Source: Candidatus Polarisedimenticolaceae bacterium (GTDB lineage: Bacteria; Pseudomonadota; Gammaproteobacteria; Chromatiales; Chromatiaceae). From it: a stretch of DNA of 42,056 nt. Shown here piece by piece: positions 1 to 7,826 of the stretch (its first letter is position 1; each line of letters begins with the position of its first letter). A program made the position numbers and the translations under genes. The stretch is from NCBI GenBank assembly GCA_021647945.1, contig JAKITT010000019.1:1-42056 (forward strand). Direction: 5' to 3'. Below the pieces are notes generated by a model that saw nothing but the letters and a program-made list of their open reading frames with translations, had not been told where the DNA came from and made no database searches.

Positions 1-370
1 GATTTAATTCAACGTAGGCCGCTGCTCTCAATAACCAGCCTTCTTCCATCGGAAACGATGCAAAGCGCCCTTGCCACAGATATCCCCGCCATCTCTCTCG
101 GAAATTGATCATCCGTGTATAGCGCCTGTGAGTCTCTCCGATCGCTCTGCTTAAATTTGAGTCTTTGTTTGGCTTCACGATCAGATGGATGTGGTTGTTC
201 ATTAGACAGTATGCCCAGATTTCAATTTTTTCTTGTGCACACCACTCCTTGAGCAATTCAAGATAGTGTTGATAGTCCTCATCACAGAAAAAAACTTCCT
301 GGCGGCGATTGCCGCGCTGAGTTATGTGATGTGGATATCCAGGTAAAAGAACTCTTGCTAGCCTTGCCAT
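1..370 (-). CDS. REP-associated tyrosine transposase (RAYT, Y1_Tnp family), 3' end cut by window edge
   Basis: Translating the minus strand from the ATG at 370 gives 123 codons without a stop, running off the window at base 1. The start MARLARVLLPGYPHHITQRG is typical of the transposase-17/RAYT family. The HUH metal-binding motif is H60-I-H62 in the context LMNNHIHLIV, and Y84 in HRRYTRMIN is the likely nucleophile. The segment GYLWQGRF is also characteristic. RAYTs are single-strand-specific HUH nucleases, thought to mobilise short palindromic REP sequences rather than themselves. The next 40 bp upstream carry a repeat that recurs at 460-555. The C-terminus lies outside the window, so intactness cannot be judged. 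The family call is secure; activity is inferred. Confidence 0.9.
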   Translation of the reverse strand, partial: MARLARVLLPGYPHHITQRGNRRQEVFFCDEDYQHYLELLKEWCAQEKIEIWAYCLMNNHIHLIVKPNKDSNLSRAIGETHRRYTRMINFRERWRGYLWQGRFASFPMEEGWLLRAAAYVELN

Positions 371-413
371 GATGAAAAGTCTATCATAATTAAGTATTGT
401 GTCCCCAGAACTC
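318..413. repeat. 96-bp direct repeat, copy 1 (5' end and leader of the RAYT gene)
   Basis: This segment matches 460-555 with one mismatch (A at 341, G at 483). It covers the first 17 or so codons of the transposase gene on the minus strand, its leader, and a terminal element containing TATTGTGTCCCCAGAACTC. The two copies are 142 bp apart, start to start. Confidence 0.95.
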
Positions 414-779
414 ATGCCAGAACTCACCGCCCTCGCTTTGCTTTCCATGGCGGTCAGCGTGAGTTATGTGATGTGGATATCCGGGTAAAAGAACTCTTGC
501 TAGCCTTGCCATGATGAAAAGTCTATCATAATTAAGTATTGTGTCCCCAGAACTCCAAAGTATTGTGTCCCCAGAACTCCAGAACTCAGTGCCAGAACTC
601 AAAAACCTGCCCACCCTACCTGGCTTGGTTTTGGGTTCAAATTCACATTGCCCCAACTCATAATTCCAATAACCACCTTTGTCTAAACATCGATCAATTT
701 CCCAAAACTCACATCCGCTCAGAGTAACAATGACAGACAACAAAAATAGAATGCGTGGTAGCCTCATTAGATTCACCAT
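390..779 (-). CDS. Small lipoprotein, candidate RHS-associated immunity protein, with repeat-derived C-terminus
   Basis: The ATG at 779-777 overlaps the stop codon of the RHS gene (TAATG), so translation is probably coupled. Residues 1-23 form a lipoprotein signal ending in the lipobox LSGC, which predicts membrane anchoring after export. The native part continues to about residue 50 with a CLDKGGYWNYELGQCE pattern, as in small proteins often seen directly after RHS genes. From about residue 51 the frame translates repeat DNA: a REP-like segment, three copies of the CCCCAGAA element (read as SSGD/TIL) and the duplicated RAYT start. The current C-terminus is therefore an insertion product, and the original stop has probably been lost. 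An immunity role is inferred from position only. Confidence 0.6.
   Translation of the reverse strand: MVNLMRLPRILFLLSVIVTLSGCEFWEIDRCLDKGGYWNYELGQCEFEPKTKPGRVGRFLSSGTEFWSSGDTILWSSGDTILNYDRLFIMARLARVLLPGYPHHITHADRHGKQSEGGEFWHEFWGHNT
391..413 (+). repeat. Short element with TATTGTGTCCCCAGAACTC, copy 1
   Basis: The core TGTCCCCAGAACTC recurs at 533-555 and 558-579, and in inverted form (TTCTGGGGACA) near 6028. Such CCCCAGAA elements next to Y1 transposase genes are likely recognition or REP-type sequences. That role is inference; the recurrence is visible. Confidence 0.7.
460..555. repeat. 96-bp direct repeat, copy 2 (orphan RAYT 5' end)
   Basis: Second copy of 318-413. It restores a minus-strand ATG followed by the first residues of the transposase (MARLARVLLPGYPHHIT). 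The frame then runs into unrelated sequence, so it is an orphan transposase start created by local duplication. The 46 bp between the copies contain a 6-bp inverted repeat, ACCGCC at 427-432 and GGCGGT at 449-454. Confidence 0.95.
533..579 (+). repeat. Tandem pair of the TATTGTGTCCCCAGAACTC element
   Basis: Two copies lie head to tail at 533-555 and 558-579, followed by two further partial AGAACTC units up to about 600. The first copy belongs to the 96-bp repeat; the second is an additional unit. Confidence 0.75.
608..619 (-). repeat. REP-like half-site (GTAGGGTGGGCA)
   Basis: On the minus strand this reads GTAGGGTGGGCA, identical to the left arm of the complete palindrome at 36330-36357. 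Only one arm is seen here. It marks the point where the lipoprotein reading frame leaves its native sequence. Confidence 0.55.
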
Positions 780-3700
780 TAATATTTTGAATCAAGCCCA
801 TTAGGTCTAAAAGGCGCACAAATTTGGCGGCAACTGCCACTAGAATTTATGGTGCCGTTAATCCTTCCAACCTGGTTTGCAAATTGGTCTGCCTCTGAGG
901 CAGAGAGTGGATCGTTATTTGGCCAATGCTGATCAGACCACTCACGAGTATCACTTATACACTGTGCAGCATCCTCACCACCTTTGCCACGCTGTGCGGC
1001 TTCGCAGTTAGCTTTACAGTGGAAATATTTATCACCACCAATCGTATTGGCATCTCTCATGTCACTATAATTACCGATAAAATCACCAACACCTCCAATA
1101 GCACCCCCAACGTAATTAACGTATCCCTCACCTAAATAAAGGCCTAATGGATCAATATACCGTATTGGATTGCCCCCAGCATACCCATAGGTATTAATAC
1201 CACCTAGAAGGCCGATTGGATCACTGGTGATGTACCGCCCAGTTGCTGGATCATAAGTTCTAAAGTAGTTGTAATGCAGCCCCGTCTCCCCATCGAAGTA
1301 CTGGCCAGGAAAGCGCAACGGATTCTCAATCACTTCTGTCGTAATCAGCGCCTCTCCAAACGGAGTATACTCGGCCTGCCACACTACTTGCTGTGTGCTA
1401 TCGGTGATTGTCTGCGGTGTATTCAGGTGATCAGCATGGATAAAATAGAGTCCGTTCTCACTGCTTTGTGGCGCTACGGGCACCTCATCCATGGTGTAGT
1501 AGGCTAAATGAGACGCACCAACCGTATAATTGAATCTTACATAATTATACATCGGTATAATTGCGGCGCTGGCTGTAACATCACCCTCCTGATAGGTAAA
1601 ACTATAACCAAGCAAATCGCCATTTTCGATAACCCACTCTCCACTTAGCGCCAGCGCTGCCTGCCCCTCTTTCTGGAATAGTACGGTGTTGTCTGCTGGG
1701 TCAAGTGTAATGGTGGCGTTTATTCCCGATCCTGAGTCTGTCCCTTGATAGAGATGAGGGGTGGCCGTTGATGATAGATAGAAGTAGTAATCTTCTGGCG
1801 GGCGATAGTTTCTAACTTCAGCAGCGAATGGAACCCTGTCGTAGTAGAGATCCGCATATATATTACTGCTATTGCCTGAACCATATACCCACTGGATGTG
1901 GATATGGTTTTCTCCACCAGATGTCCCATCATTCCAATTAGCCCAGGGGACTATCCCTTCGGTAACTTGGCCGCTATTTTCTACTAGACGGAAATAGCGT
2001 GTTGCCATATCAACATTAAGTGTGGCTGTTTGATTGGGATTGTCATGGTCTACGCCATTGAGATTGTGTTGTGATGGGTGACTGCTACTTTGTGCAGAAG
2101 TTACAACCAGTGCTAACCGCTCTCCATTCAGATAGATGTAGTCTCGAATGGGTGTTCCCGCTTCATCGGTCTCTGCTATGAGGTTGCTTTGGTTATCATA
2201 GAAAAAGAGCGTGGTCACTCCACTCACCGTTTTTCTGATGCGCTCTCCCTTGCCATTGTAATGGTAGGTGGCGGTGACGCCATTTTTTATGGCCTGTGAG
2301 AGTCGGTTGGCATTGTTATATCTGAGGCTTGCGGTATTGATTTGCAGGCTGTTGCCTACTGCATCGTAGCTGCGACTCTCTGGGTTGGCGCCAGTAATAT
2401 CTAACAGTTGTTGGCTGTCGATGGCATAGGTGTACTCTTCTAACGCCCCTCCTGTGGTGTAACTGAGACGATTGCCGACTGCATCGTAGCTGTAGAGGAG
2501 TGACCCATACCCACCATCAGCCTGAGTGAGGCGATTGAGTTCGTCATATGCCAATAGCTGACTGATATCGACATTCTGGTTGTCTGTGATGTTGGTGATA
2601 TTGCTTGCGAGATCAAACGTGTAGTCAAGACTCTGTAGGCTACCGGTATCTTGTTGGGTTTGGCGATAGTCTTGGTCATGTGTGCGATTTTGTACTAGAC
2701 CGTTGCCGTAGGTCAGTTGTTTGATGGGGCCAAAGGGTAGGTAGCTGATGTTGTTGGCAACTACTTCAGTTTGGCTATTAAAGATGGTGGTCACCTGGAT
2801 AACCTGGCTGGCACCATCATAGATGTAGTCAATCTGCCGACCGGATGGGTAAGTCATTTGAATGAGGTTGTTGGCGCTGTCATAGGCATAGTATGTGTCG
2901 GCAGTGAGTGCACCACTCTGCCTGCTTTCACTGAACAGATTGCCCCACTGGTCATAGCTATAGCTGGTCGTCCCTTCGGCATCCTGCATGGTGGTGAGTC
3001 GCCCGACACCGTTGCTCCCTTGATCATAGCTGTAGGTGACATTGAGTGTGCTATCGGGGTACTGCGTTGTCGTTAGGCGGTTGAGCGCATCATAGCTATA
3101 GAGTGTGGTAACACCCCTTGCATCCGTTTGGCTGAGACGGTTACCCGCTTCATCATAGGTGTAGGTCGTTGTACCTGTATTGGGGCTAATTTGGCTTAAT
3201 AGGTCACCAAAACCGTTATAGGTGTAGTTTGTGGTTAGCCCTTCGGGGTCAGTAACACTGCTCAAATTACCTTGTTCATCATAGCCGTATTGAGTTATAC
3301 CACTGCGTGCATCAGTCGTGGTGGCAATCCGGTTAAGTGCATCAATAACATGGGTCGTTGTATTGTTCTTTGGATCATTTGCTGTGCGTAGGTTGCCATT
3401 GCCATCATAGCTAAAACCCGTCGCTTGATTATCTGCACCAATCGACTCAATCAAGCGACCTAACTGGTCATAGACACTTGATTGGGTTTTTGTGAGGAGG
3501 CTATTGCTATCCTTGATCGTTTCAGCGGTACGATTCCCCATATCATCCAATGTGTAATCAATGCGATTACCAACGCCATCGGTGATGGTGATGAGACGAT
3601 TGGCACTATCATAGTCATAGCTAAGTACCATGCCATTGGGTTGAGTTACCGTTTTGATATTGCCTACAAGATCATAGGTAAAGATTGTTGCTGCACCGGC

Positions 3701-4042
3701 CACTGTTTGGCTGGTGATACGCCCTCTTACATCATAGGTTAGCTCACGCGTAATACCATTAGCATCAACAATCATCCGCGGGCGGCCCGCTGCATCATAT
3801 TGAGTAATCTCAATGACATGATCTAAAGCATTGGTGATACGGATACGATTGCCTTGAGCATCGTAGTCATAGCTTGTGATATCAATAACATCTGTGCGCG
3901 GGCCATCAACTGTGGCTACGAGGCCTTGGGCGTTGTAGGTGTAGCTAGTGATGCGATCGGCCTGTACGGTGGTTGCACAGAATGCCAGCATCGAAAAACC
4001 TAACGCAAGAAGAGGTTGATTTAATCTTTTGTTGTTACTCAT
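779..4042 (-). CDS. Secreted RHS/YD-repeat protein with RHS core and variable C-terminal domain
   Basis: 1087 residues. Residues 1-29 are a signal peptide (hydrophobic LLALGFSMLAFCATTVQA, then D). YD repeats (YDxxGN, YNGFGDL and similar) fill residues 30 to about 640. The RHS core reappears at about 866-968 with YFIHADHLNTPQ, YDPATGRYITSDPIGL and the closing IDPLGL. Core and repeats are separated by about 220 residues of non-YD sequence (roughly 645-864), which is unusual. After the core comes a 118-residue variable C-terminus with the pattern DKYFHCKANCEAAQRG and six cysteines. In RHS proteins this position normally holds the toxin, but I do not recognise a nuclease or other known toxin motif. 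The 568-residue RHS gene lies upstream and a small lipoprotein gene overlaps the stop. Likely envelope or exported; activity unknown. Confidence 0.85.
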   Translation of the reverse strand: MSNNKRLNQPLLALGFSMLAFCATTVQADRITSYTYNAQGLVATVDGPRTDVIDITSYDYDAQGNRIRITNALDHVIEITQYDAAGRPRMIVDANGITRELTYDVRGRITSQTVAGAATIFTYDLVGNIKTVTQPNGMVLSYDYDSANRLITITDGVGNRIDYTLDDMGNRTAETIKDSNSLLTKTQSSVYDQLGRLIESIGADNQATGFSYDGNGNLRTANDPKNNTTTHVIDALNRIATTTDARSGITQYGYDEQGNLSSVTDPEGLTTNYTYNGFGDLLSQISPNTGTTTYTYDEAGNRLSQTDARGVTTLYSYDALNRLTTTQYPDSTLNVTYSYDQGSNGVGRLTTMQDAEGTTSYSYDQWGNLFSESRQSGALTADTYYAYDSANNLIQMTYPSGRQIDYIYDGASQVIQVTTIFNSQTEVVANNISYLPFGPIKQLTYGNGLVQNRTHDQDYRQTQQDTGSLQSLDYTFDLASNITNITDNQNVDISQLLAYDELNRLTQADGGYGSLLYSYDAVGNRLSYTTGGALEEYTYAIDSQQLLDITGANPESRSYDAVGNSLQINTASLRYNNANRLSQAIKNGVTATYHYNGKGERIRKTVSGVTTLFFYDNQSNLIAETDEAGTPIRDYIYLNGERLALVVTSAQSSSHPSQHNLNGVDHDNPNQTATLNVDMATRYFRLVENSGQVTEGIVPWANWNDGTSGGENHIHIQWVYGSGNSSNIYADLYYDRVPFAAEVRNYRPPEDYYFYLSSTATPHLYQGTDSGSGINATITLDPADNTVLFQKEGQAALALSGEWVIENGDLLGYSFTYQEGDVTASAAIIPMYNYVRFNYTVGASHLAYYTMDEVPVAPQSSENGLYFIHADHLNTPQTITDSTQQVVWQAEYTPFGEALITTEVIENPLRFPGQYFDGETGLHYNYFRTYDPATGRYITSDPIGLLGGINTYGYAGGNPIRYIDPLGLYLGEGYVNYVGGAIGGVGDFIGNYSDMRDANTIGGDKYFHCKANCEAAQRGKGGEDAAQCISDTREWSDQHWPNNDPLSASEADQFANQVGRINGTINSSGSCRQICAPFRPNGLDSKY

Positions 4043-4061
4043 GTCCCTATCCTTGTCTTTT

Positions 4062-4067
4062 ATTATA
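4062..4067 (-). promoter_or_regulatory. Possible -10 box (TATAAT) upstream of the second RHS gene
   Basis: A perfect TATAAT on the minus strand lies about 20 bp before the ATG at 4042. No good -35 hexamer is visible at the expected distance, and the short leader makes it uncertain. The 190-bp gap between the RHS genes (4043-4232) holds nothing else that I recognise. Confidence 0.25.
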
Positions 4068-4232
4068 ATGGCTATGAACGAAACTCAGGTTAATATTCAA
4101 AAACACCACCTGAGTGTGCTTATTAACGAAATTTACACCATTTTGATACGAGTCAACTGGTTTGGCGATTGCTAACTGGATGAAAAACTCCACATCATTG
4201 CTGCACCTGAGTTATGTTCATAGGCATATTTA

Positions 4233-5939
4233 TTATTGAACAGCGCTTTCTGTACGTGTAAGCACATTGCCTGAGGTGTCATAACTGAATTCAATGATTC
4301 TTTTAGGCTGAGTTATACGAAGGGGCTTATCAAAAGTAGCGTGCCACACTGTAGTAACCGTATGCGCATCAGCAGTACCTGAGGCTTCTGTTCGACTTAG
4401 CTCACGGCCTTTGTCATCACGAGCATAAACAGTTGTATTTCCATTCCAATCGGTTTTACTCGTTATATAACCTTTAGCATCATAATCGTAACTTTTATTT
4501 GCCCCAGCGCAGTCTTGTGAAGGATGCCCCGTGACTTGGGTTACTATATTTTTACCGTTAACTTTTTTATATCGATAGGTTGTTTCTTTGCCAAGCGGGT
4601 TGATCACAGTTGTTGAGCGCTCATTCGTTGTAGAACTCACCCCATTATAGATAAACGAGAATCGCTCAACCCCATTCGCATGTTCACTTGAAATGGCACG
4701 GCCTAATACATCGTAGTCCCAACTGGCATAGCGCTGACCATTTTCATTAGTTATGCCTGTAAGGGCATTAGGGTAGTTATCTTTTTCATAGTGATACTGT
4801 TTTTGTGGGTTGTTAAGTAAATTAGTCGGTGTGTCATCGGGGTAGATAACAGTTACTAGTCGTCCCTGGAGATCATATCTATAGGAAATAGCCGTAAAAT
4901 CTGGCAACGTTAGAATCTCAATTTGATTGTTAATGTCATATGTAAATGTGAGTTTGTTTCCAAAATGGTCTTCAACTACAGTGAGGAGACCTCCCGAATA
5001 AGTAAAATGTTTGGAAAAGCCATCTGATGTTGTAATGAGTGTTATTTTGCCAGCTGCATTATACTTTTCAATTTGCCCATCAGCTTTTACTAGCAGCCAC
5101 CCTTCTGTTGTTTGTGTTAGCTGAGTGTTTGGTTCAGCTACGGAAGCGTAGGTATTGCTTTCACTCACTTCATGAGGAGGCGTGTAGCCCTGGAGGTGTA
5201 GAGGATCCTCAGGCTCATGAAAAGTGCTCGTATAGATCGCAATTTTTGACCTTGTTGTATTAGACCCATTGATTGAACTCCAAATTCTTGCTTTTCCATC
5301 TGGGTGGTTTGTTACTACACTTTTAAGGCCACCATCTGGCCCAATAATTGTCAGTGAATAATCAAAATTGTGACGCCAATGTGCTCCAAGTGTAGATTCA
5401 GATTGTGGCATCGATTGACTATTGTAGTAACGAGTAAAGTGTAATGCAGACTTGCCTGCTGCCTTAAAATCTTGCTCAGTTTGAAACTTGTTGCCTGTGG
5501 TATAATTTATTGGGTTTCCGGCTGCTGTACATGTCGTGCCATTATCTTCACTAATGCCAATATCATAACTCATAAAATAGTGATAGTTAGTGAAGTGGTG
5601 ACTACCTTCATGCCAATAACAACTGCCATATCCATTGGCAAGTATCGCCCCATCTAAGGTAATGCCACCCGTCATACTACAGACAGACTTAAATGCTTCA
5701 TCTCCTGGCGTAGAAGCGGGGTAACAGTAACCATCAAGAATATCAGGAGCGGTTATACAAATTAGCTTATCATCTGCATTCACATGCATTGGTAAACCAG
5801 CAACACAAAAAATCACCCCATATATTATGGTCCAAAGCTGATTATTAGTTTTGCAGGAAATAGCATTCAAAAAACTATTCAGTATAGATAGCAAGTGATA
5901 GCAAACTCCACTTTCTTTATGGCTCTTATTAGTTTTCAT
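4233..5939 (-). CDS. RHS N-terminal half with DUF6531 and YD repeats, lacking the RHS core
   Basis: 568 residues. A hydrophobic stretch at about 34-55 followed by VNADD looks like an export signal with an extended n-region. A cysteine-containing segment follows. Residues about 140-215 match the DUF6531 entry domain of RHS proteins (AGNPINYTTGNKFQTEQDF). YD repeats follow from about 300 and end abruptly at YDTSGNVLTRTESAVQ. There is no core and no C-terminal effector. In intact relatives this repeat would run on into sequence like the start of the next gene (TSYTYNAQGLVATVDGPRTD), so the two genes look like complementary halves. A GAGGG Shine-Dalgarno sequence lies 3 to 7 bases before the ATG. 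Confidence 0.8.
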   Translation of the reverse strand: MKTNKSHKESGVCYHLLSILNSFLNAISCKTNNQLWTIIYGVIFCVAGLPMHVNADDKLICITAPDILDGYCYPASTPGDEAFKSVCSMTGGITLDGAILANGYGSCYWHEGSHHFTNYHYFMSYDIGISEDNGTTCTAAGNPINYTTGNKFQTEQDFKAAGKSALHFTRYYNSQSMPQSESTLGAHWRHNFDYSLTIIGPDGGLKSVVTNHPDGKARIWSSINGSNTTRSKIAIYTSTFHEPEDPLHLQGYTPPHEVSESNTYASVAEPNTQLTQTTEGWLLVKADGQIEKYNAAGKITLITTSDGFSKHFTYSGGLLTVVEDHFGNKLTFTYDINNQIEILTLPDFTAISYRYDLQGRLVTVIYPDDTPTNLLNNPQKQYHYEKDNYPNALTGITNENGQRYASWDYDVLGRAISSEHANGVERFSFIYNGVSSTTNERSTTVINPLGKETTYRYKKVNGKNIVTQVTGHPSQDCAGANKSYDYDAKGYITSKTDWNGNTTVYARDDKGRELSRTEASGTADAHTVTTVWHATFDKPLRITQPKRIIEFSYDTSGNVLTRTESAVQ

Positions 5940-6025
5940 GTTCCCTCACGAGGAAGTTTTTAAAAAAACATCTGGTCTGATCTATAAATGCCAGACTGAT
6001 TCATAATTAACCCACCTGATTAGCA

Positions 6026-6044
6026 ATTCTGGGGACAGTGTATC
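6026..6044 (-). repeat. Inverted copy of the CCCCAGAA-type element
   Basis: The plus strand reads ATTCTGGGGACAGTGTATC. Its complement contains TGTCCCCAGAAT, the same core as the repeats at 391-579. It lies in the 232-bp gap between the RHS pair and the ATPase gene. No transposase reading frame remains around it. Confidence 0.6.
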
Positions 6045-6171
6045 TATTTCCGAGGGTATCAACCCACCATTGTAATTTTCGTTTGCGTCCATTCTTCTTA
6101 TCCTCCTTCCCTGGATTCAACTCCATCTATTTTTGTGATTACATTACGCTAAATAATTACCGAGTTAATAG

Positions 6172-7239
6172 TCAGACATCCTCAAACTCATCCACATCAA
6201 GCTGCAGAAGAATCGCTTTACGTAGTAGCTTCTGCTCCTGCTTGATGGTCTTTTTCAGACTGCCCAACTCGGCCTCCAGCTCCTGGACTCGGTAGACAAG
6301 CTCTGACTCCTCCTCTATCGCGACAATCTCACGCGCCGTGGCCGCTTCACCGCCACCGAGCGATGTTTCAGCCCCTCGACTATTTCCAATAGAGGAGACC
6401 GTCGCCAGTTTGCGCTCTGGCTGATAGGCCACCTCACCACGTAGCTCTTCGATGACGGTACCAATGTCATCCAGCCCGAGAGCCTTACGCTCCTCTAAAC
6501 AGCCATAGAGCATAAAGCGGTCACACAGCGCATTGACTCGGCGGGGTACACCCCCGGTAAAGCCATAAATCTTTTCAAACACACCGTCGTCGAAGCTCGG
6601 GTTGTTTTTCCAGCCGACTAAACCTAAACGGTGTTTGATGTACTTTTCCATCTCATCTTCATTGAGTGGTTCAAGATGGTAGGAGGCGATAATGCGCTGA
6701 CGAAACTGTTCCATGCCTGGGCTTTGTAGGGTTCGTTTAAACTCCTCCTGACCCAGCAGAAAACTCTGCACTAACGCCTTATCATTAACTTGGAAATTGG
6801 AGAGCATGCGTAGCTCTTCAACCGAGCGGGCCGGAAGATTTTGCGCCTCATCCACCACCAGAAGAATCTGCTTACCTTCGGCATGGCGGGCACGCGCGAC
6901 CGCTTCAAGGTTGTGTAGCAGGGTCGCTTTATTGAGCCCTTCATGCGCCAGACCAAAAGAGGCACAGACCATACGCAGCATGTCATCGGGTTCCACCTGC
7001 GTGGTCACCAGCTGTGCGGCCATCACATTTTTATCGGCCAGCTCTTCAAACAGATTTCTCACCAGGGTTGTTTTACCGGTACCAATCCCACCGGTGATGA
7101 CGATAAAGCCTTCGCCCTGCTCTAGACCATAACGAAGATAGGCCATCGCACGATTATGGCCTTTACTGTTGAAGAAAAACTTGTGATCGGGGGTCAGCCT
7201 GAATGGCTTGCCGGAGAACCCATAATAGTCATCGTACAT
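6172..7239 (-). CDS. ExeA/GspA-like AAA ATPase, XrtA/PEP-CTERM-associated type
   Basis: 355 residues. The N-terminus MYDDYYGFSGKPFRLTPDHK and the following RAMAYLRYGL are characteristic of the secretion-ATPase subfamily found in exosortase (XrtA/PEP-CTERM) and exopolysaccharide loci. Walker A is GGIGTGKTT at 50-58 and Walker B is LLVVDEAQNL at 126-135. An RxINxLCDR-type sensor region follows (GGVPRRVNALCDR). The C-terminal 45 residues are charged and heptad-like, probably a coiled coil. GspA relatives couple ATP hydrolysis to assembly of secretion machinery. No exosortase or polysaccharide gene accompanies it here, so its partner is unknown. Confidence 0.85.
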   Translation of the reverse strand: MYDDYYGFSGKPFRLTPDHKFFFNSKGHNRAMAYLRYGLEQGEGFIVITGGIGTGKTTLVRNLFEELADKNVMAAQLVTTQVEPDDMLRMVCASFGLAHEGLNKATLLHNLEAVARARHAEGKQILLVVDEAQNLPARSVEELRMLSNFQVNDKALVQSFLLGQEEFKRTLQSPGMEQFRQRIIASYHLEPLNEDEMEKYIKHRLGLVGWKNNPSFDDGVFEKIYGFTGGVPRRVNALCDRFMLYGCLEERKALGLDDIGTVIEELRGEVAYQPERKLATVSSIGNSRGAETSLGGGEAATAREIVAIEEESELVYRVQELEAELGSLKKTIKQEQKLLRKAILLQLDVDEFEDV

Positions 7240-7272
7240 ATTTTCGTCCGCATTGAATCTGGCTCAGCCCAG

Positions 7273-7289
7273 ATCGATAAAATATCGAT
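7273..7289. promoter_or_regulatory. AT-rich palindrome in the divergent spacer (possible operator)
   Basis: ATCGATA-AAA-TATCGAT is a perfect 7-bp inverted repeat with a 3-base spacer. It lies between the divergent ATPase gene and the small membrane protein gene, 34 bp before the ATPase start. It could bind a dimeric regulator; no regulator gene lies adjacent. Confidence 0.3.
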
Positions 7290-7413
7290 ATCTAACAGAG
7301 CCATGACCTTTTATTATGCACCCATAATAAGCACCAGTGATAGTAGCTCTGCTGTTTATTTTTGCCCACAAACACTCGATAATTTCATCAACTACTTAAG
7401 ACAAAATCATATT

Positions 7414-7599
7414 ATGGAAATTTGGGAACAACTCATTCTTGGCGGCATGGCCGCGCTGATCTTCTTTCTCTTTCGCCCAGGCATCAAAGCTGCACTAAAG
7501 CAGAGCAACGAAGCGGAAAAAGATTGGCAGGGCGCACTACTGCCAATCGGCGCCGTGGTACTCTTCGTTTTCCTACTGATCGCGATGGCAAAGGGTTAG
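7414..7599 (+). CDS. Small two-helix membrane protein, function unknown
   Basis: The ATG at 7414 gives 61 residues. Two hydrophobic helices (about 7-20 and 42-59) are separated by a charged loop, RPGIKAALKQSNEAEKDWQG. A longer in-frame reading from 7156 would overlap the ATPase gene in antisense, so the internal ATG is preferred. The gene is 32 bp before slyX on the same strand, suggesting co-transcription. I do not recognise the family. Confidence 0.7.
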   Translation: MEIWEQLILGGMAALIFFLFRPGIKAALKQSNEAEKDWQGALLPIGAVVLFVFLLIAMAKG

Positions 7600-7631
7600 T
7601 ACCCCTTCTATAGGATAAATTAGGATTCAGA

Positions 7632-7826
7632 ATGGATAAACGAATAGAAGATCTTGAGGTGCGTTTCGCCTTTCAGGAGGAGAGTATCGACGCACTGAAC
7701 AGGCAACAACACCTGCAACAAAAAGAGATCGACACACTACAGCGTGAAGTGGCTCGGCTAAAACAGCTATTGCAACAGAGTGGTTCCGGCAACGATATTA
7801 TTGACGAGCCACCGCCCCACTACTGA
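7632..7826 (+). CDS. slyX: SlyX family protein
   Basis: 64 residues, beginning MDKRIEDLEVRFAFQEESID. It is nearly all coiled coil, with a proline-rich end PPPHY, as in the SlyX family. The family is conserved in Gammaproteobacteria, and its biochemical role is not known. An AGGAT-type ribosome binding sequence precedes the ATG. The 3' end overlaps the convergent ycgL gene by 7 bp. Confidence 0.88.
   Translation: MDKRIEDLEVRFAFQEESIDALNRQQHLQQKEIDTLQREVARLKQLLQQSGSGNDIIDEPPPHY

Noticed and set aside
779-5939. Regularly spaced short repeats in the RHS genes as a possible CRISPR array
   Set aside because: They are imperfect codon-level YD repeats in open frames, without identical repeat units or unique spacers.
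6007-6126. 39-codon minus-strand frame (starting MELNPGKEDKKNGRKRK) between the RHS pair and the ATPase gene
   Set aside because: It reads through the CCCCAGAA repeat element, has no visible partner or family, and is short enough to arise by chance.
7156-7413. Upstream in-frame extension of the small membrane protein
   Set aside because: It would lie antisense to the ATPase start and lacks protein-like character; the internal ATG at 7414 yields a compact two-helix protein.
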